64,000 nucleotides of DNA. It comes from Streptomyces sp. NBC_00286. GTDB lineage: Bacteria; Actinomycetota; Actinomycetes; Streptomycetales; Streptomycetaceae. Where the stretch lies: NCBI RefSeq assembly GCF_036173125.1, contig NZ_CP108054.1, forward strand, positions 496,001-560,000. Reading direction: 5' to 3'. The notes beneath the pieces were generated by a model. It saw nothing but the letters and a program-made list of their open reading frames with translations, did no database searches and was not told the DNA's origin. Position 1 is the first letter of the stretch. Each line of letters starts with the position of its first letter. The position numbers and the translations under genes were made by a program. Positions 29,331 to 38,169 of this stretch are shown here, piece after piece.

Positions 29331-30167
29331 TCACGCATCGCGCCGCTTGAGCAGAACCGCCGCGCCCGCCATGAGGACAACGAGGTACACGGCGAACACC
29401 GCCAGCCCGCCCCCGGGTGACAGCGCGTCGCCCTCCGTCTGCACCGCCATGATGGCGTTCCCGGCGCTCGACGGCAGGTACGGGCCGATGGCGTCGTTCC
29501 AGCTGCTGGGCAGCAGCTGGACCAGGCCGGGCACCACGAACAGTGCGCCCACCACGAGCGTGATCGCACCGGCTGTGTTGCGCAGCAGGGACCCGACCGC
29601 CAGGCCGATCAGGCCGGCGCCGGTCAGGTAGACCGCCGCGCCGATGACCGCGCGGAACACCCCCGGATCCGACAGCGCGGCGGTGTCCATGTCGCGGGAG
29701 GACAGGACCGACTGGCCGAGCAGGAAGGCTCCCAGGGCCGCGATGAGCATGAGTACGAAGCTCACCGCGGCGAAGACGACCACCTTGCCCCACAGCACGG
29801 GCAACCGGGCGGGCACCGCGGCGAGTGTGGCGCGGATGGTTCCGGTGGCGTACTCACCGGCGGTCATCAGCACTCCGAGCACCGCGATGGCCAGCGCGGC
29901 GAGCGTCACTCCGCCCAGGGTGATCGCGGTCGGGTCGCCGAAATCGTCCTCTCCGGGGCCCTCGCCCGAGCCGACCAGACTGCTGAACAGCAGCCCGAAG
30001 CCGACGAGAAGGCCCACCGTGATCGCCAGCGTCAAGGTCGTCGAGCGCAGCGACCGCAGCTTGATCCATTCCATGTGGATGACCCGCGGAAAGGTGACGC
30101 GCTGACGGTCCGCCGGCCGGGCGGCTGTGATGTTCGTGTCCTGCGGGGCGAGGTCTGTGGTGCTCAT
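29331..30167 (-). CDS. ABC-2 type transporter permease
   Basis: This 278-residue integral membrane protein has about six hydrophobic segments (for example LTLAITVGLLVGFGLLFSSL, ALAIAVLGVLMTAGEYATG, VVVFAAVSFVLMLIAALGAF). GEYATGTIRATL is a typical signature of ABC-2 permeases partnered with bacitracin- or drug-type ATPases. Its start overlaps the stop of the ATPase gene by 4 bases (ATGA). The cargo is unknown. Confidence 0.9.
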   Translation of the reverse strand: MSTTDLAPQDTNITAARPADRQRVTFPRVIHMEWIKLRSLRSTTLTLAITVGLLVGFGLLFSSLVGSGEGPGEDDFGDPTAITLGGVTLAALAIAVLGVLMTAGEYATGTIRATLAAVPARLPVLWGKVVVFAAVSFVLMLIAALGAFLLGQSVLSSRDMDTAALSDPGVFRAVIGAAVYLTGAGLIGLAVGSLLRNTAGAITLVVGALFVVPGLVQLLPSSWNDAIGPYLPSSAGNAIMAVQTEGDALSPGGGLAVFAVYLVVLMAGAAVLLKRRDA

Positions 30168-31102
30168 CAGTTCGTCCTTCCCGTCGTGACGGGTTCGGCG
30201 GAGGTGGCGTGGTATTCGACGGAGTCGCGGGTCAGTTCCATGAACGCCTCCTCGAGGGAGGCTTCCTGCCGGAACAGTTCATGGAGCACCAGGCCGGCGG
30301 CCGCGGCGCGTTCGCCGATCTCGGCCGCTTCCAGTCCGGTGACGTCCAGGACGCCGGGCTCGCTGGTGGAAACCGAGACGCCGTCGCCCAGCAGCAGGGC
30401 GCGCAGGTCCGCGGCCTGCGGGGAGCGCACTCGTACGCTGCGGGTGGAGGACCCGGCGATGAAGTCGGCGAGCGGACCGGCGGACAGGAGTCGCCCGCGT
30501 CCGATCACGATCAGGTCCTCGGCGATCAGCGCCATCTCGCTCATCAGGTGGGAGGAGACGAAGACGGTCCGCCCCCGGTCGGCGAGATCCTTGAGCAGGT
30601 TGCGGATCCACAACACGCCTTCTGGATCAAGGCCGTTGACCGGCTCATCGAGCATCACGACCTGGGGGTCACCGAGCAGCGCCGAGGCGATGCCGAGCCG
30701 TTGGCCCATGCCGAGCGAGAAGCCGCCCGCCCGCTTGCGGGTCACCTCCGTCAGCCCGACCATGTCGATCACTTCCAGCACCCGCCGCTTGCCGATGCCG
30801 TTGCTCGCCGCCAGAGCCAGCAGGTGGTCATAGGCCGAGCGCCCGGGGTGGATCGCCTTCGCCTCCAGCAGCGCCCCGATCTCGTGCAGCGGCGCCTTGT
30901 GCTGCTCGTACGGGCGGCCGTTGATACGCGTCGTGCCGGACGACGGCCGGTCAAGACCCATGATCATCCGCATCGTGGTCGACTTTCCCGCGCCGTTGGG
31001 CCCGAGGAATCCGGTGACCACTCCAGGGCGCACAGCAAAGCTGAGTTCATCGACGGCGAGCTTGTCGCCGTACCTCTTGCTGAGGTCGGTTACCTCGATC
31101 AC
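30167..31102 (-). CDS. ABC transporter ATP-binding protein
   Basis: A GTG start was chosen because GAGGTGG lies 6 bases before it; an ATG five codons upstream is possible. The 311-residue ATPase has Walker A GPNGAGKST, signature GGFSLGMGQRLGIA, Walker B VVMLDEPVNGLDPEG and the switch His in VFVSSHLMSE. A C-terminal regulatory extension of the drug-exporter type follows. With the permease it forms a two-gene exporter, perhaps for a peptide or antibiotic. It is divergent from ribA; a symmetric element lies between them. Confidence 0.92.
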   Translation of the reverse strand: MIEVTDLSKRYGDKLAVDELSFAVRPGVVTGFLGPNGAGKSTTMRMIMGLDRPSSGTTRINGRPYEQHKAPLHEIGALLEAKAIHPGRSAYDHLLALAASNGIGKRRVLEVIDMVGLTEVTRKRAGGFSLGMGQRLGIASALLGDPQVVMLDEPVNGLDPEGVLWIRNLLKDLADRGRTVFVSSHLMSEMALIAEDLIVIGRGRLLSAGPLADFIAGSSTRSVRVRSPQAADLRALLLGDGVSVSTSEPGVLDVTGLEAAEIGERAAAAGLVLHELFRQEASLEEAFMELTRDSVEYHATSAEPVTTGRTN

Positions 31103-31305
31103 AACAATCCACCTCATGTCTTTTGAGGCTTCAAGGCTCTCGAGAAACGCGGGCGCGGGCGTCAACCCACGGCGTGCAGTGTGCGTACCACGACCGCAGT
31201 ACGTCGTCGCCCAGGACAGCGACCGTAGGTTGATCCCGCCGATGTCGCGGTCTGCACCGCGCAGCCCCTCGAGCCGGCGTGATCGGCACCACACGCTTCG
31301 GTGTG

Positions 31306-31318
31306 TTCAAAATTTGAA
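31306..31318. promoter_or_regulatory. TTCAAAATTTGAA palindrome and TTCAAGCA repeats upstream of ribA
   Basis: A 13-base palindrome with 6-base arms lies 78 bases before the ribA start. It is followed by GTTCAAGCATTCAAGCAT, two tandem TTCAAGCA units starting near 31332. TTCAA/TTGAA symmetry is typical of MarR-family operators, but no MarR gene is in the window. Confidence 0.5.
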
Positions 31319-31395
31319 GCACAGGCTATCGTTCAAGCATTCAAGCATCGAGCTTCACATCTGAACCGCGCTCGTCCGATCCTCGAGGAGCCCTC

Positions 31396-32067
31396 ATGCA
31401 CGCGTCCCTCTCAGCAGGTCAGACCGTTCTCGGCAGTGCTGCGGTACGCACGCGCGTGACCATCCCGCTGCGTTTCCCCGACGGGTACGAGGTCACCGCC
31501 GAGGCCGTCACCTTCGGCGGTCTGGCCGACGGCAAGGAGCATGTGGCGCTCGTCCTCGGCGACCCCACGGCGGGCGCGGCACCGCTGGTGCGGCTGCACT
31601 CCGAGTGCCTGACCGGGGACGTGTTCGGCTCGGCCCGCTGCGACTGCGGCCCGCAGCTGCGCGAAGCCGTGGAGCGCATCGCCGCCACCGGAGGCGTCCT
31701 GCTCTACCTCCGCCAGGAGGGCCGCGGCATCGGGCTCTACAACAAGCTCGACGCCTACGCCCTCCAGGACGCGGGCCTGGACACCTACGAGGCCAACACC
31801 GCGCTCGGACTGCCCGAGGACGCCCGCGACTACACCGCCGCCGCCCAGATGCTCGCCGCCCTCGACATCGCCGAGCTGGACATGCTCACCAACAACCCTG
31901 ACAAGGCAGGGCAGTTGAGGGACCTGGGCGTCGCCGTTCGCTTCATCCGGCGGACCGGTGTCTTCGCCACCGACGACAACGTCCGTTACCTGCACGCCAA
32001 GGCCCAGCACACCCACCACACCATCGCGCTGCCCGACACGGCCACGGTCACCGCCCTGGTCGGCTGA
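31396..32067 (+). CDS. ribA: GTP cyclohydrolase II (monofunctional)
   Basis: This 223-residue enzyme catalyses the first step of riboflavin synthesis from GTP. The zinc ligands are in the C-x10-C-x-C pattern (SECLTGDVFGSARCDCG). The GTP-binding motif YLRQEGRGIGLYNKL and the late TNNPDKAGQL are present. There is no fused RibB domain, unlike the usual actinobacterial rib operon enzyme, so this is probably an additional copy. GAGGAG precedes the ATG. The following two genes lie 50 and 2 bases apart and appear co-transcribed. Confidence 0.93.
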   Translation: MHASLSAGQTVLGSAAVRTRVTIPLRFPDGYEVTAEAVTFGGLADGKEHVALVLGDPTAGAAPLVRLHSECLTGDVFGSARCDCGPQLREAVERIAATGGVLLYLRQEGRGIGLYNKLDAYALQDAGLDTYEANTALGLPEDARDYTAAAQMLAALDIAELDMLTNNPDKAGQLRDLGVAVRFIRRTGVFATDDNVRYLHAKAQHTHHTIALPDTATVTALVG

Positions 32068-32117
32068 CCGCACCAGGGGCTGCGGGCCCATCCGATCCCC
32101 ACACCCAGGAGCCACCC

Positions 32118-32402
32118 ATGCCTTCCTCCCTCGGCCGTGTCACGACCGACGCCGCCCCGCGCTACGCCAAGCAGTTCGCCTCCCACTTCGGCCGCAAGAT
32201 CCCCGTAGAGGAGACCCCGGACGGCGGCCACCGCCTCGCCTTCCAGGAAACCGAGGTCGTACTCCAGCCCGCGGACGACCACCTGCTGATCCGCGTCACC
32301 TCACCGGACGGGACCACGCTCACCGCCATCCAGGACGTGGTGAGCAGCCATCTCGAACGTTTCGGCCGCCGCAACGAACTCACCGTCACCTGGGAGGCAT
32401 AG
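32118..32402 (+). CDS. DUF2218 family protein
   Basis: This 94-residue protein matches DUF2218: RYAKQFASHFGRKIPVEE, then LRIRVTSPDG-type strands and an ending with VVSSHLERFGRR. Members are small, cytosolic and uncharacterised; they often neighbour siderophore-interacting or redox genes. Here it lies between ribA and a quinone-reductase gene, which suggests a flavin- or redox-linked role. Confidence 0.85.
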   Translation: MPSSLGRVTTDAAPRYAKQFASHFGRKIPVEETPDGGHRLAFQETEVVLQPADDHLLIRVTSPDGTTLTAIQDVVSSHLERFGRRNELTVTWEA

Positions 32403-32404
32403 CC

Positions 32405-33352
32405 ATGAAGGCAGTCGTCATCACCGGCTTCGGAGCCGAGCCCCGGCTGACCGACCTGCCCGTACCGCAGCCGGGTCCGGGCGAGGTGCTGGTGCGCCTG
32501 CACGCCGCCGCGCTCAATCCCTTCGACTGGAAGGTCGCCGACGGCGCCCTGAGGAACGCCGTCGAGCACGAGTTCCCGCTCGTCATGGGCTCGGACGGCG
32601 CCGGAGTGGTCGAGAGTATTGGCGCCGGGGTGACCCGCTTCCGGCCCGGCGACACCGTCTACGGCCAGTTCATGAGCGTCCAGCACGGGCGCGGCTCGTA
32701 CGCCGAGTACGTCCTGGCCCCCGAGGACGGCAAGCTCGCCCGCACACCCGACAGCCTGCCGTTCCCCGTCGCCGCGGCACTGCCCACGGCCAGCATGACC
32801 GCCTACCAGGCCATCGAGACGGCCCGGCTCGACACCGGGCACGTCATCCTCGTCAACGGCGCCTCCGGCGGCGTGGGCCAGTCCGCCGTCCAGTTCGCCG
32901 CCCTCCAGGGGGCCCGGATGCTGGCCACGGCGACCCCCGACATCGCCGACCATCTCCGCGACCTCGGCGCCCACGAAACCATCGACTTCCACGCCGCACC
33001 CACCGCCCAACAGGTCCTGGCCGCCTACCCCGACGGCATCGACGCCGTCCTCGACCTGATCACCATGCACGGCGGCGACACCGACTCCTTGGCAGGCCTG
33101 CTCAAACCCGGCGGCATCCTGGTCAGCACCAACGGCGCCGCCGACCCCGACGCGCTGGCCGCCCGAGGGGTCCGCGGCGTCAACCTCTCCAACAACCCCA
33201 GCCGCGCAGAACTCGAGGCCCTCGCCGACCTCGCCGCCGCGGGCAAACTCCGGGTCACGATCGACGCCGAAGTCCCCCTGGCCGACGCCCCCGCCGCGGT
33301 GGCCCGCGCCCGCACCGGACACTCCCGCGGCAAGACCGTCATCCTCCTCTGA
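32405..33352 (+). CDS. Zinc-independent NADP-dependent oxidoreductase (quinone reductase type)
   Basis: This 315-residue medium-chain reductase starts 2 bases after the DUF2218 stop. It shows the GroES-like entry (LHAAALNPFDWKVADGA, VMGSDGAGVVESIGAG) and the NADPH-binding motif NGASGGVGQSAVQFA. The zinc-ligand cysteines of alcohol dehydrogenases are absent. It probably reduces quinones or enones. The operon ribA-DUF2218-reductase may serve an oxidative or electrophile response. Confidence 0.92.
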   Translation: MKAVVITGFGAEPRLTDLPVPQPGPGEVLVRLHAAALNPFDWKVADGALRNAVEHEFPLVMGSDGAGVVESIGAGVTRFRPGDTVYGQFMSVQHGRGSYAEYVLAPEDGKLARTPDSLPFPVAAALPTASMTAYQAIETARLDTGHVILVNGASGGVGQSAVQFAALQGARMLATATPDIADHLRDLGAHETIDFHAAPTAQQVLAAYPDGIDAVLDLITMHGGDTDSLAGLLKPGGILVSTNGAADPDALAARGVRGVNLSNNPSRAELEALADLAAAGKLRVTIDAEVPLADAPAAVARARTGHSRGKTVILL

Positions 33353-33370
33353 CCAGGCCCTCCGGCCCGT

Positions 33371-33643
33371 CTACTCGTCGGTGCGGTACACAGCGATCTC
33401 GGTCAGCGTCGGGGTGTACTGCTCCGTCGCGATCTGCCCGGTCAGCGCCACCCGGAGCCGGGAGGTCGTGACGCTGCCGAAGCCGGTCACGGTGCGGTCG
33501 TGCCCGATGCCGTCGTCGCGGCTCGCGAAGGTCACCCACTGGCCGGCCCCGGGGTCCCAGCGCTGGAGGTCGAAGGACCGCACGCGTGGGTTGGTGCCCG
33601 AGTCGGTGTACTCGTCCAGGTAGACCTCGTCGAGAGCCGTATG
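33371..33643 (-). pseudogene. C-terminal remnant of an F5/8 type C (discoidin) domain protein
   Basis: The minus strand reads TALDEVYLDEYTDSG, then SFDLQRWDPGAGQWVTFASR and ends TLTEIAVYRTDE before a stop. This is the last half of a galactose-binding-like discoidin domain, often attached to secreted glycosidases. Upstream of it the frame runs into a repetitive non-coding element, so the front of the gene has been lost. Confidence 0.65.
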
Positions 33644-33659
33644 CCCTGTTGGCGACGGG

Positions 33660-33800
33660 CTGACGCACCGGGCCGCGACCCCGCATCCACCAGCTACCCA
33701 GGGGCGCGGGGCTGTGACATTTGCGGCTCCGCCGCGGGGCGCGAGCAACCACAGGCAACCCGCAGCCGCCCCACCGCCGGAGGCACCCCGCGGAGCGCTC
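33660..33800. repeat. Streptomyces interspersed intergenic repeat element
   Basis: The stretch containing CAGGGGCGCGGGGCTGTGAC and GCGGCTCCGCCGC resembles a family of short intergenic elements found in many copies in Streptomyces genomes (from memory, not searched). It includes a GCGGC-TCC-GCCGC hairpin, and a further inverted repeat CCCAACG...CGTTGGG lies at 33808-33830. It separates the discoidin remnant from the PhoX-like gene. Confidence 0.5.
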
Positions 33801-33913
33801 ACGTTCTCCCAACGCTCACTCCCCGTTGGGCAAACAACCAAGCCCTGCCTCCTAGGGTGACACCCGCCGCCCCCTCGTTCGTCGCATCGTTTTGTCGTAT
33901 CGAGAGGACCCCC

Positions 33914-35272
33914 ATGTCAGCCAAGTCCGCTGGAAGACCCACCCGTTCCGGTCCGGAACGACGCACTCTCCTGCGCGGAGCGGCCGTGGCCGCCGCCGCG
34001 TCCGTCCCCTTCCAGGCCCTCGCGGCGCGAACGGCGGCAGCCGCGCCGGTCAAGCTGGAATTCGACGCCGGGTACGGCCCGCTGCGCCCGGTCAAGGACC
34101 AGGCGACCGGACTGGAACTGCTGCAGCTGCCGCGCGGCTTCGAGTACATCTCCTACGGCTGGACCAACGACCTCATGGACGACGGGGTACGCACCCCGGG
34201 CTCGCACGACGGCATGGCGGCCTTCCGATACGACGACAAGCTCCACATCGTCCGCAACCACGAGCGCGGCGCCGGACCCGCCTTCACCGCCCCGGCCTAC
34301 AACCCCGAGGCCGGCGGCGGCACCACCACGATGGTCTTCGACCCGGACGCGGGCAAATGGCTGGAGTCCTACGGCAGCCTCGGCGGCACCATCCGCAACT
34401 GCGCCGGCGGTCCCACCCCGTGGAACACCTGGCTGACCTGCGAGGAGACCTTCTCCACGACGGCCGGCAAGCGCCACGGTTACATCTTCGAGGTGGCTTC
34501 GGAGGGCAAGGGCAACCCCGAGCCGTACAAGGCAATGGGGCGGTTCAACCACGAGGCCATCGCCATCGACCCGGCGACCGGCTACGTCTACGAGACTGAG
34601 GACCGAGGCGACGCCTCCCTGTACCGCTTCGTGCCGGCGGTCCGTGGCGACCTGTCCAAGGGCGGCCGGCTGGAGGCCATGCGCATCGGCGCCGCGACGT
34701 ACGACACCCGCCTGGACGGGGAGAAGGCGTACGGCACCGTCTCCTGGGTGCCCGTGGACGACGTCGACCCGGCGACGGACACGGTGCGGCTCCAGGCTCA
34801 GGCGAAGGGCGCCGCCGTCTTCAGCCGCCTCGAGGGCGCCTGGTACGGGAACGACCGCATCTACGTGATCACGACCGACGGCGGCCAGGCCCGCCAGGGG
34901 CAGGTCTTCGAACTCGACCCGGCCACCGACGAGTTCCGGGTGCTCTTCGCCTCCCCCGGCGCCGACGTGCTCAACGCTCCGGACAACATGTGCGTCAGCC
35001 CTCGCGGAGGCCTGGTGCTCTGCGAGGACGGCGGCGGCACCGAGTACGTCCATGGACTGACCACGGAGGGCGAGATTTTCCGCTTCGCCGTCAACAGCGT
35101 CGACCTTCGCGGCGGCACCGCGGGCAAGAACGTCCCGGCCGCCGACCACAGGGGCTCCGAGTGGGCCGGATCCGTATTCGAGCCGAAGAACGGCAACTGG
35201 CTGTTCGTCAACATCCAGACGCCCGGCATCACGTTCGCGATCACCGGCCCCTGGGCCCAGGGCGCGCTCTGA
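33914..35272 (+). CDS. Secreted PhoX-like (DUF839) phosphatase family protein, Tat signal
   Basis: This 452-residue protein has a twin-arginine signal (PERRTLLRGAAVAAAASVPF). The body is a beta-propeller of the PhoX/DUF839 type: VRNHERGAGPAF, GGPTPWNTWLTCEETF, GRFNHEAIAIDP, VYETEDRGDASLYRFVP and APDNMCVSPRGGLVLCEDGG. PhoX enzymes are calcium/iron alkaline phosphatases. The GGPTPW-TWLTCEET and NHE motifs expected at the metal site are present. GAGAGGA precedes the ATG. I could not find a PHO box upstream. Confidence 0.9.
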   Translation: MSAKSAGRPTRSGPERRTLLRGAAVAAAASVPFQALAARTAAAAPVKLEFDAGYGPLRPVKDQATGLELLQLPRGFEYISYGWTNDLMDDGVRTPGSHDGMAAFRYDDKLHIVRNHERGAGPAFTAPAYNPEAGGGTTTMVFDPDAGKWLESYGSLGGTIRNCAGGPTPWNTWLTCEETFSTTAGKRHGYIFEVASEGKGNPEPYKAMGRFNHEAIAIDPATGYVYETEDRGDASLYRFVPAVRGDLSKGGRLEAMRIGAATYDTRLDGEKAYGTVSWVPVDDVDPATDTVRLQAQAKGAAVFSRLEGAWYGNDRIYVITTDGGQARQGQVFELDPATDEFRVLFASPGADVLNAPDNMCVSPRGGLVLCEDGGGTEYVHGLTTEGEIFRFAVNSVDLRGGTAGKNVPAADHRGSEWAGSVFEPKNGNWLFVNIQTPGITFAITGPWAQGAL

Positions 35273-35300
35273 TCCGTCCGTAGGGCATCGTCTGCCCGCA

Positions 35301-35338
35301 GGGTTGCCGGACGGGAGTCAGACCTGGTCCGGCAACCC
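35301..35338 (+). terminator. Terminator after the PhoX-like gene
   Basis: A perfect 11-base stem (GGGTTGCCGGA and its complement) with a 16-base loop lies 28 bases after the stop codon. Confidence 0.75.
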
Positions 35339-35394
35339 TCACCCGCTCGCCCGGCTGCCACGAGCTTCCTAGGCTGAGGTGTGGTGAGCAGCCC

Positions 35395-36057
35395 ATGAAC
35401 TCCGCCGCCAGGAAGCCCGGAGATCTCGTGCGAGCCCTCGCAGCCGCCGGGATCAGGGACGAGCGGCTGCTCGATGCCGTACGGACGACGCCCCGGGCGG
35501 AATTCGTTCCGGCCTGTCAGGTGGCCGCCGCATACCGCGACGAACCCGTTGCGATCGGGGAAGGGCAGGTCACGACTCAGCCGTCGCTGTCCGCCATGAT
35601 GATCGAGTGCCTTGGCCTGGAGGGGTACGAGCATGTCCTTGAGATCGGTACCGGTCTCGGCTTCCAGACGGCGCTGCTCGCCCGGCTCGCCGCCGACGTG
35701 GTCAGCATCGAGATGCGCCCGGACCTCGCCCGCCAGGCGCGTGACAATCTCGCGCGGCAGCGGGTCCAGAACGTGGAGCTACGAGTCGGCGACGGCAGCG
35801 GCGGCGTGCCGGACCGCGCTCCGTACGACGCGATCGTCGTGTCGGCCGCATTCCCGGAGGTGCCCGCACCGCTGATCGCACAGGTGCGGCCGTCCGGCCG
35901 CCTGGTGCAGCCGATCGGGCCGGGCGGACACGAGCGCGTCGTGTGCTTCGTACGCACCCCATCCGGGCTGGAGCAACGGCGGATGGTGACCGCGGCCCGC
36001 TTTGTCCGGCTGCAGGGACGGTACGGCTTTCCGCAGGACGACGCGGGTCCTCCTTGA
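35395..36057 (+). CDS. Protein-L-isoaspartate O-methyltransferase family protein
   Basis: This 220-residue enzyme methylates isoaspartyl residues that arise in aged proteins. It shows the family start (DERLLDAVRTTPRAEFVP), the substrate-loop GEGQVTTQPSLSAMM, SAM motif VLEIGTGLGFQTALLA and the closing IGPGGHERVVCF. The start has only a weak ribosome-binding site. It lies 122 bases after the PhoX-like gene, beyond a terminator, and converges on the LacI gene. Confidence 0.9.
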   Translation: MNSAARKPGDLVRALAAAGIRDERLLDAVRTTPRAEFVPACQVAAAYRDEPVAIGEGQVTTQPSLSAMMIECLGLEGYEHVLEIGTGLGFQTALLARLAADVVSIEMRPDLARQARDNLARQRVQNVELRVGDGSGGVPDRAPYDAIVVSAAFPEVPAPLIAQVRPSGRLVQPIGPGGHERVVCFVRTPSGLEQRRMVTAARFVRLQGRYGFPQDDAGPP

Positions 36058-36141
36058 GGGGCGGTCCGTCGACCGCGTGGCGACGCGCCCTGCGACGGCG
36101 CGGCGGGAGGCGCCTGCCCCGCATGCAGCCCACCTGCCGGA

Positions 36142-37179
36142 TCAGCGCGGCTGAGCCGTACTCCCCCGCACCACCAGCGACGGAGCGAGGACGATCTCGC
36201 GGGGCCCGGTACGCCCCTGGTCGAGGCGCTCGACGGCGGCCGTCACGGCCTGGCGGGCCTGTTCCTCGGCGTTCTGGCTGACGGTGGTGAGGTCGAAGGC
36301 GGCCAGCCGGGACAGGGTGTCGTCGTCGTAGCCGGCGACGGAAACCGTGCCGGGGACGTCGATCCCGGCTCGCCGGAAGGCGGTGAGCAGGCCGATGGCG
36401 CTCTGGTCGTTGTAGGCCACGACGGCGGTCGGCAGATCGCCTGCGTCGAGGAAGTGCAGGCCGGCCTTCTCGCCGGCTTCCTCCGTGATGTTCCCGTGCA
36501 GGACGCTGATCTGCCCGTCGAGACCGTGACGGCGCATGGCACTCCGGTAGCCGCGGCGCCGGTCGATGGCGATGACACCCTTGCCGCCGTCGACGTACGC
36601 GATCGCGCGGTGTCCGAGGCCCACCAGGTGGTCGACGATCTGGCCGACTCCGTCGTCGTCGGCGCTGCGGACGACGTCCAGTTCGGCCCCGGTGATCCGG
36701 CGGCCGACGGAGATGACGGGCGCCCTGCGGTCGAGCTCGGCGAGGACGGAGGCGGGGGCCACCGGGCCGAGCAGGAGCAGTGCCTCGCAGCGGAAGGCCA
36801 GGAGCGTCTCGATGGCCGTGTTCTCGTCGCGGGTACGGGTCAGGGTGCTCAGGACGAGGTCGTAACACACCTCTTCGGCGGCCGTGTGCAGGTGCTCGAC
36901 CAACTCGGCGTGGAACGGACTGTGGATGTCGACCATGACGCCGAGCAGCCGGCTGCGCCTGCTGGCCAGGGCGCTGGCGGTGCGGTCGGGGCGGTAACCG
37001 AGTTCGGCGGCGGCCTTCAGGACGCGCTGCCGGGTGCGCTCACTGGGCCCGGGCACGCCCCGCAACACCAGTGACACCGACGCCGTCGACAGGCCGACGC
37101 GCGCGGCTACGTCCTCCAGGCGGGGACGCGGAGCGGCGCCGTTGCCGCCCGCGGGGGCACCGGAGCCGACCTCGTCCAC
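36142..37179 (-). CDS. LacI-family transcriptional regulator
   Basis: A GTG start behind GGGAGG was chosen. The 345-residue protein has an N-terminal helix-turn-helix (LEDVAARVGLSTASVSLVLRG) with hinge helix (YRPDRTASALASRRS), then a periplasmic-binding-protein-like sugar sensor. It is divergent from a decayed sugar-phosphate isomerase gene; a perfect 16-base palindrome lies in the intergenic region. By analogy with other LacI repressors, a sugar or sugar acid would release it. The nearest target is now a pseudogene, so it may act elsewhere. Confidence 0.93.
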   Translation of the reverse strand: MDEVGSGAPAGGNGAAPRPRLEDVAARVGLSTASVSLVLRGVPGPSERTRQRVLKAAAELGYRPDRTASALASRRSRLLGVMVDIHSPFHAELVEHLHTAAEEVCYDLVLSTLTRTRDENTAIETLLAFRCEALLLLGPVAPASVLAELDRRAPVISVGRRITGAELDVVRSADDDGVGQIVDHLVGLGHRAIAYVDGGKGVIAIDRRRGYRSAMRRHGLDGQISVLHGNITEEAGEKAGLHFLDAGDLPTAVVAYNDQSAIGLLTAFRRAGIDVPGTVSVAGYDDDTLSRLAAFDLTTVSQNAEEQARQAVTAAVERLDQGRTGPREIVLAPSLVVRGSTAQPR

Positions 37180-37208
37180 GCGACCTCCCTGGTCTTTGGG
37201 CCACACCC

Positions 37209-37237
37209 TTGACATCCATCTGCGACGCGCCGATAGT
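37209..37237 (+). promoter_or_regulatory. Sigma70-type promoter for the decayed isomerase gene
   Basis: TTGACA, 17 bases, then GATAGT gives a near-consensus vegetative promoter pointing to the start at 37288. The predicted transcription start falls inside the palindromic operator immediately downstream. Confidence 0.6.
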
Positions 37238-37244
37238 ACCAGCA

Positions 37245-37260
37245 CTTAAAGCGCTTTAAG
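37245..37260. promoter_or_regulatory. LacI-type operator CTTAAAGCGCTTTAAG
   Basis: This perfect 16-base palindrome has the central CG typical of LacI-family sites. It overlaps the predicted transcription start and lies 66 bases from the LacI gene start. It is the probable binding site of the divergent regulator. Confidence 0.8.
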
Positions 37261-37287
37261 GCGGCCGCACCGAGAAGCCACACCACC

Positions 37288-38144
37288 ATGAAGATCGCCC
37301 TCGACCCGTACATGATCCGCAGGACCCCCCTGCTCGAACTGCCCGCCGTGGTAGCCGAGTTGGACTACGAGTGGATCGAGCTCTCGCCGCGCGAGGTTCC
37401 CGTTCTTCCGCCACCCGCGCGTCGACGACGACACGGTCGCAAAGTTCCGCAAGGCCTTGGCGGGCGCGGGCGTCGGTCGGCATCTCGTCCGTACTCCCGC
37501 TGTTCCGTTGGTCGGGTCCGGACGAGGACGCGCGGCAGGCCGCCGTACGGTACTGGAAGCGGGCCATCCAGATCAGCGCGGATCTCGGCGTCACCAGCAT
37601 GATCTCCGAGTTCAACGGCCGCCCCGAGGACCCGGACCGCAGCGAGGCCCAGTTCTGGAAGTCCATGGCCGAACTGCTGCCGCTGTTCGAACGCGAGGGC
37701 ATCCACCTCGCCCTGGAGCCGCACCCCGACGACTTCATCGAGAACGGCTACGACGCGATCAACCTCATCCGCGGTATCAACCACCCGAACGTCAGATTCC
37801 TCTACTGCGCCCCGCACACCTTCCACATCGGCAACGACGCCCCCGGCATCATCGAGTACGCGGGCGACCTGCTCACCCACGTCCACCTCGCCGACGCCTT
37901 CGACCACACCGCATCCTCGGGCAACCGCTAGATCCTCAACCCGCCCGGCACCCCGGCCCGCATCCACCAGCACCTGAACATGGGCGAGGGCGAGGTCGAC
38001 TTCGGGGAACTCTTCCGCGAGCTCAATGCGGTCGGTTTCGACAGCACCTTCACGGCTTGTGTGTTCGCCTGGGAGGAGAAGGCGAAGGAGTCCTCCGTAT
38101 TCATGCGGAAGAAGATCGGCGAATATCTCGCCAATGGGAAGTGA
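37288..38144 (+). pseudogene. Decayed sugar-phosphate isomerase/epimerase (TIM barrel, IolE-like)
   Basis: The frame begins correctly (MKIALDPYMIRRTPLLELPA) but shifts after LSPRE near 37395. It shifts again near 37480 into SSVLPLFRWSGPDEDARQAA, then stays intact through EHPHPDD-like metal-site sequence (LALEPHPDDFIENGYD) and THVHLADAFDHT. It then meets an in-frame TAG at 37930 where TAC (Tyr) would be expected. The remaining GEGEVDFGELFRELNAVGF and KKIGEYLANGK are still readable to the TGA. So there are two frameshifts and one nonsense change over an otherwise well-preserved xylose-isomerase-like barrel, which suggests recent inactivation. Sequencing error is possible for single sites but unlikely for three. 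Confidence 0.85.
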
Positions 38145-38169
38145 AGCCCCTTCATCAGGCATTCACCAC

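Noticed and set aside
31103..31395. FMN riboswitch upstream of ribA
   Set aside because: The conserved RFN element sequences are not present; only the TTCAA-type palindrome and repeats were found.
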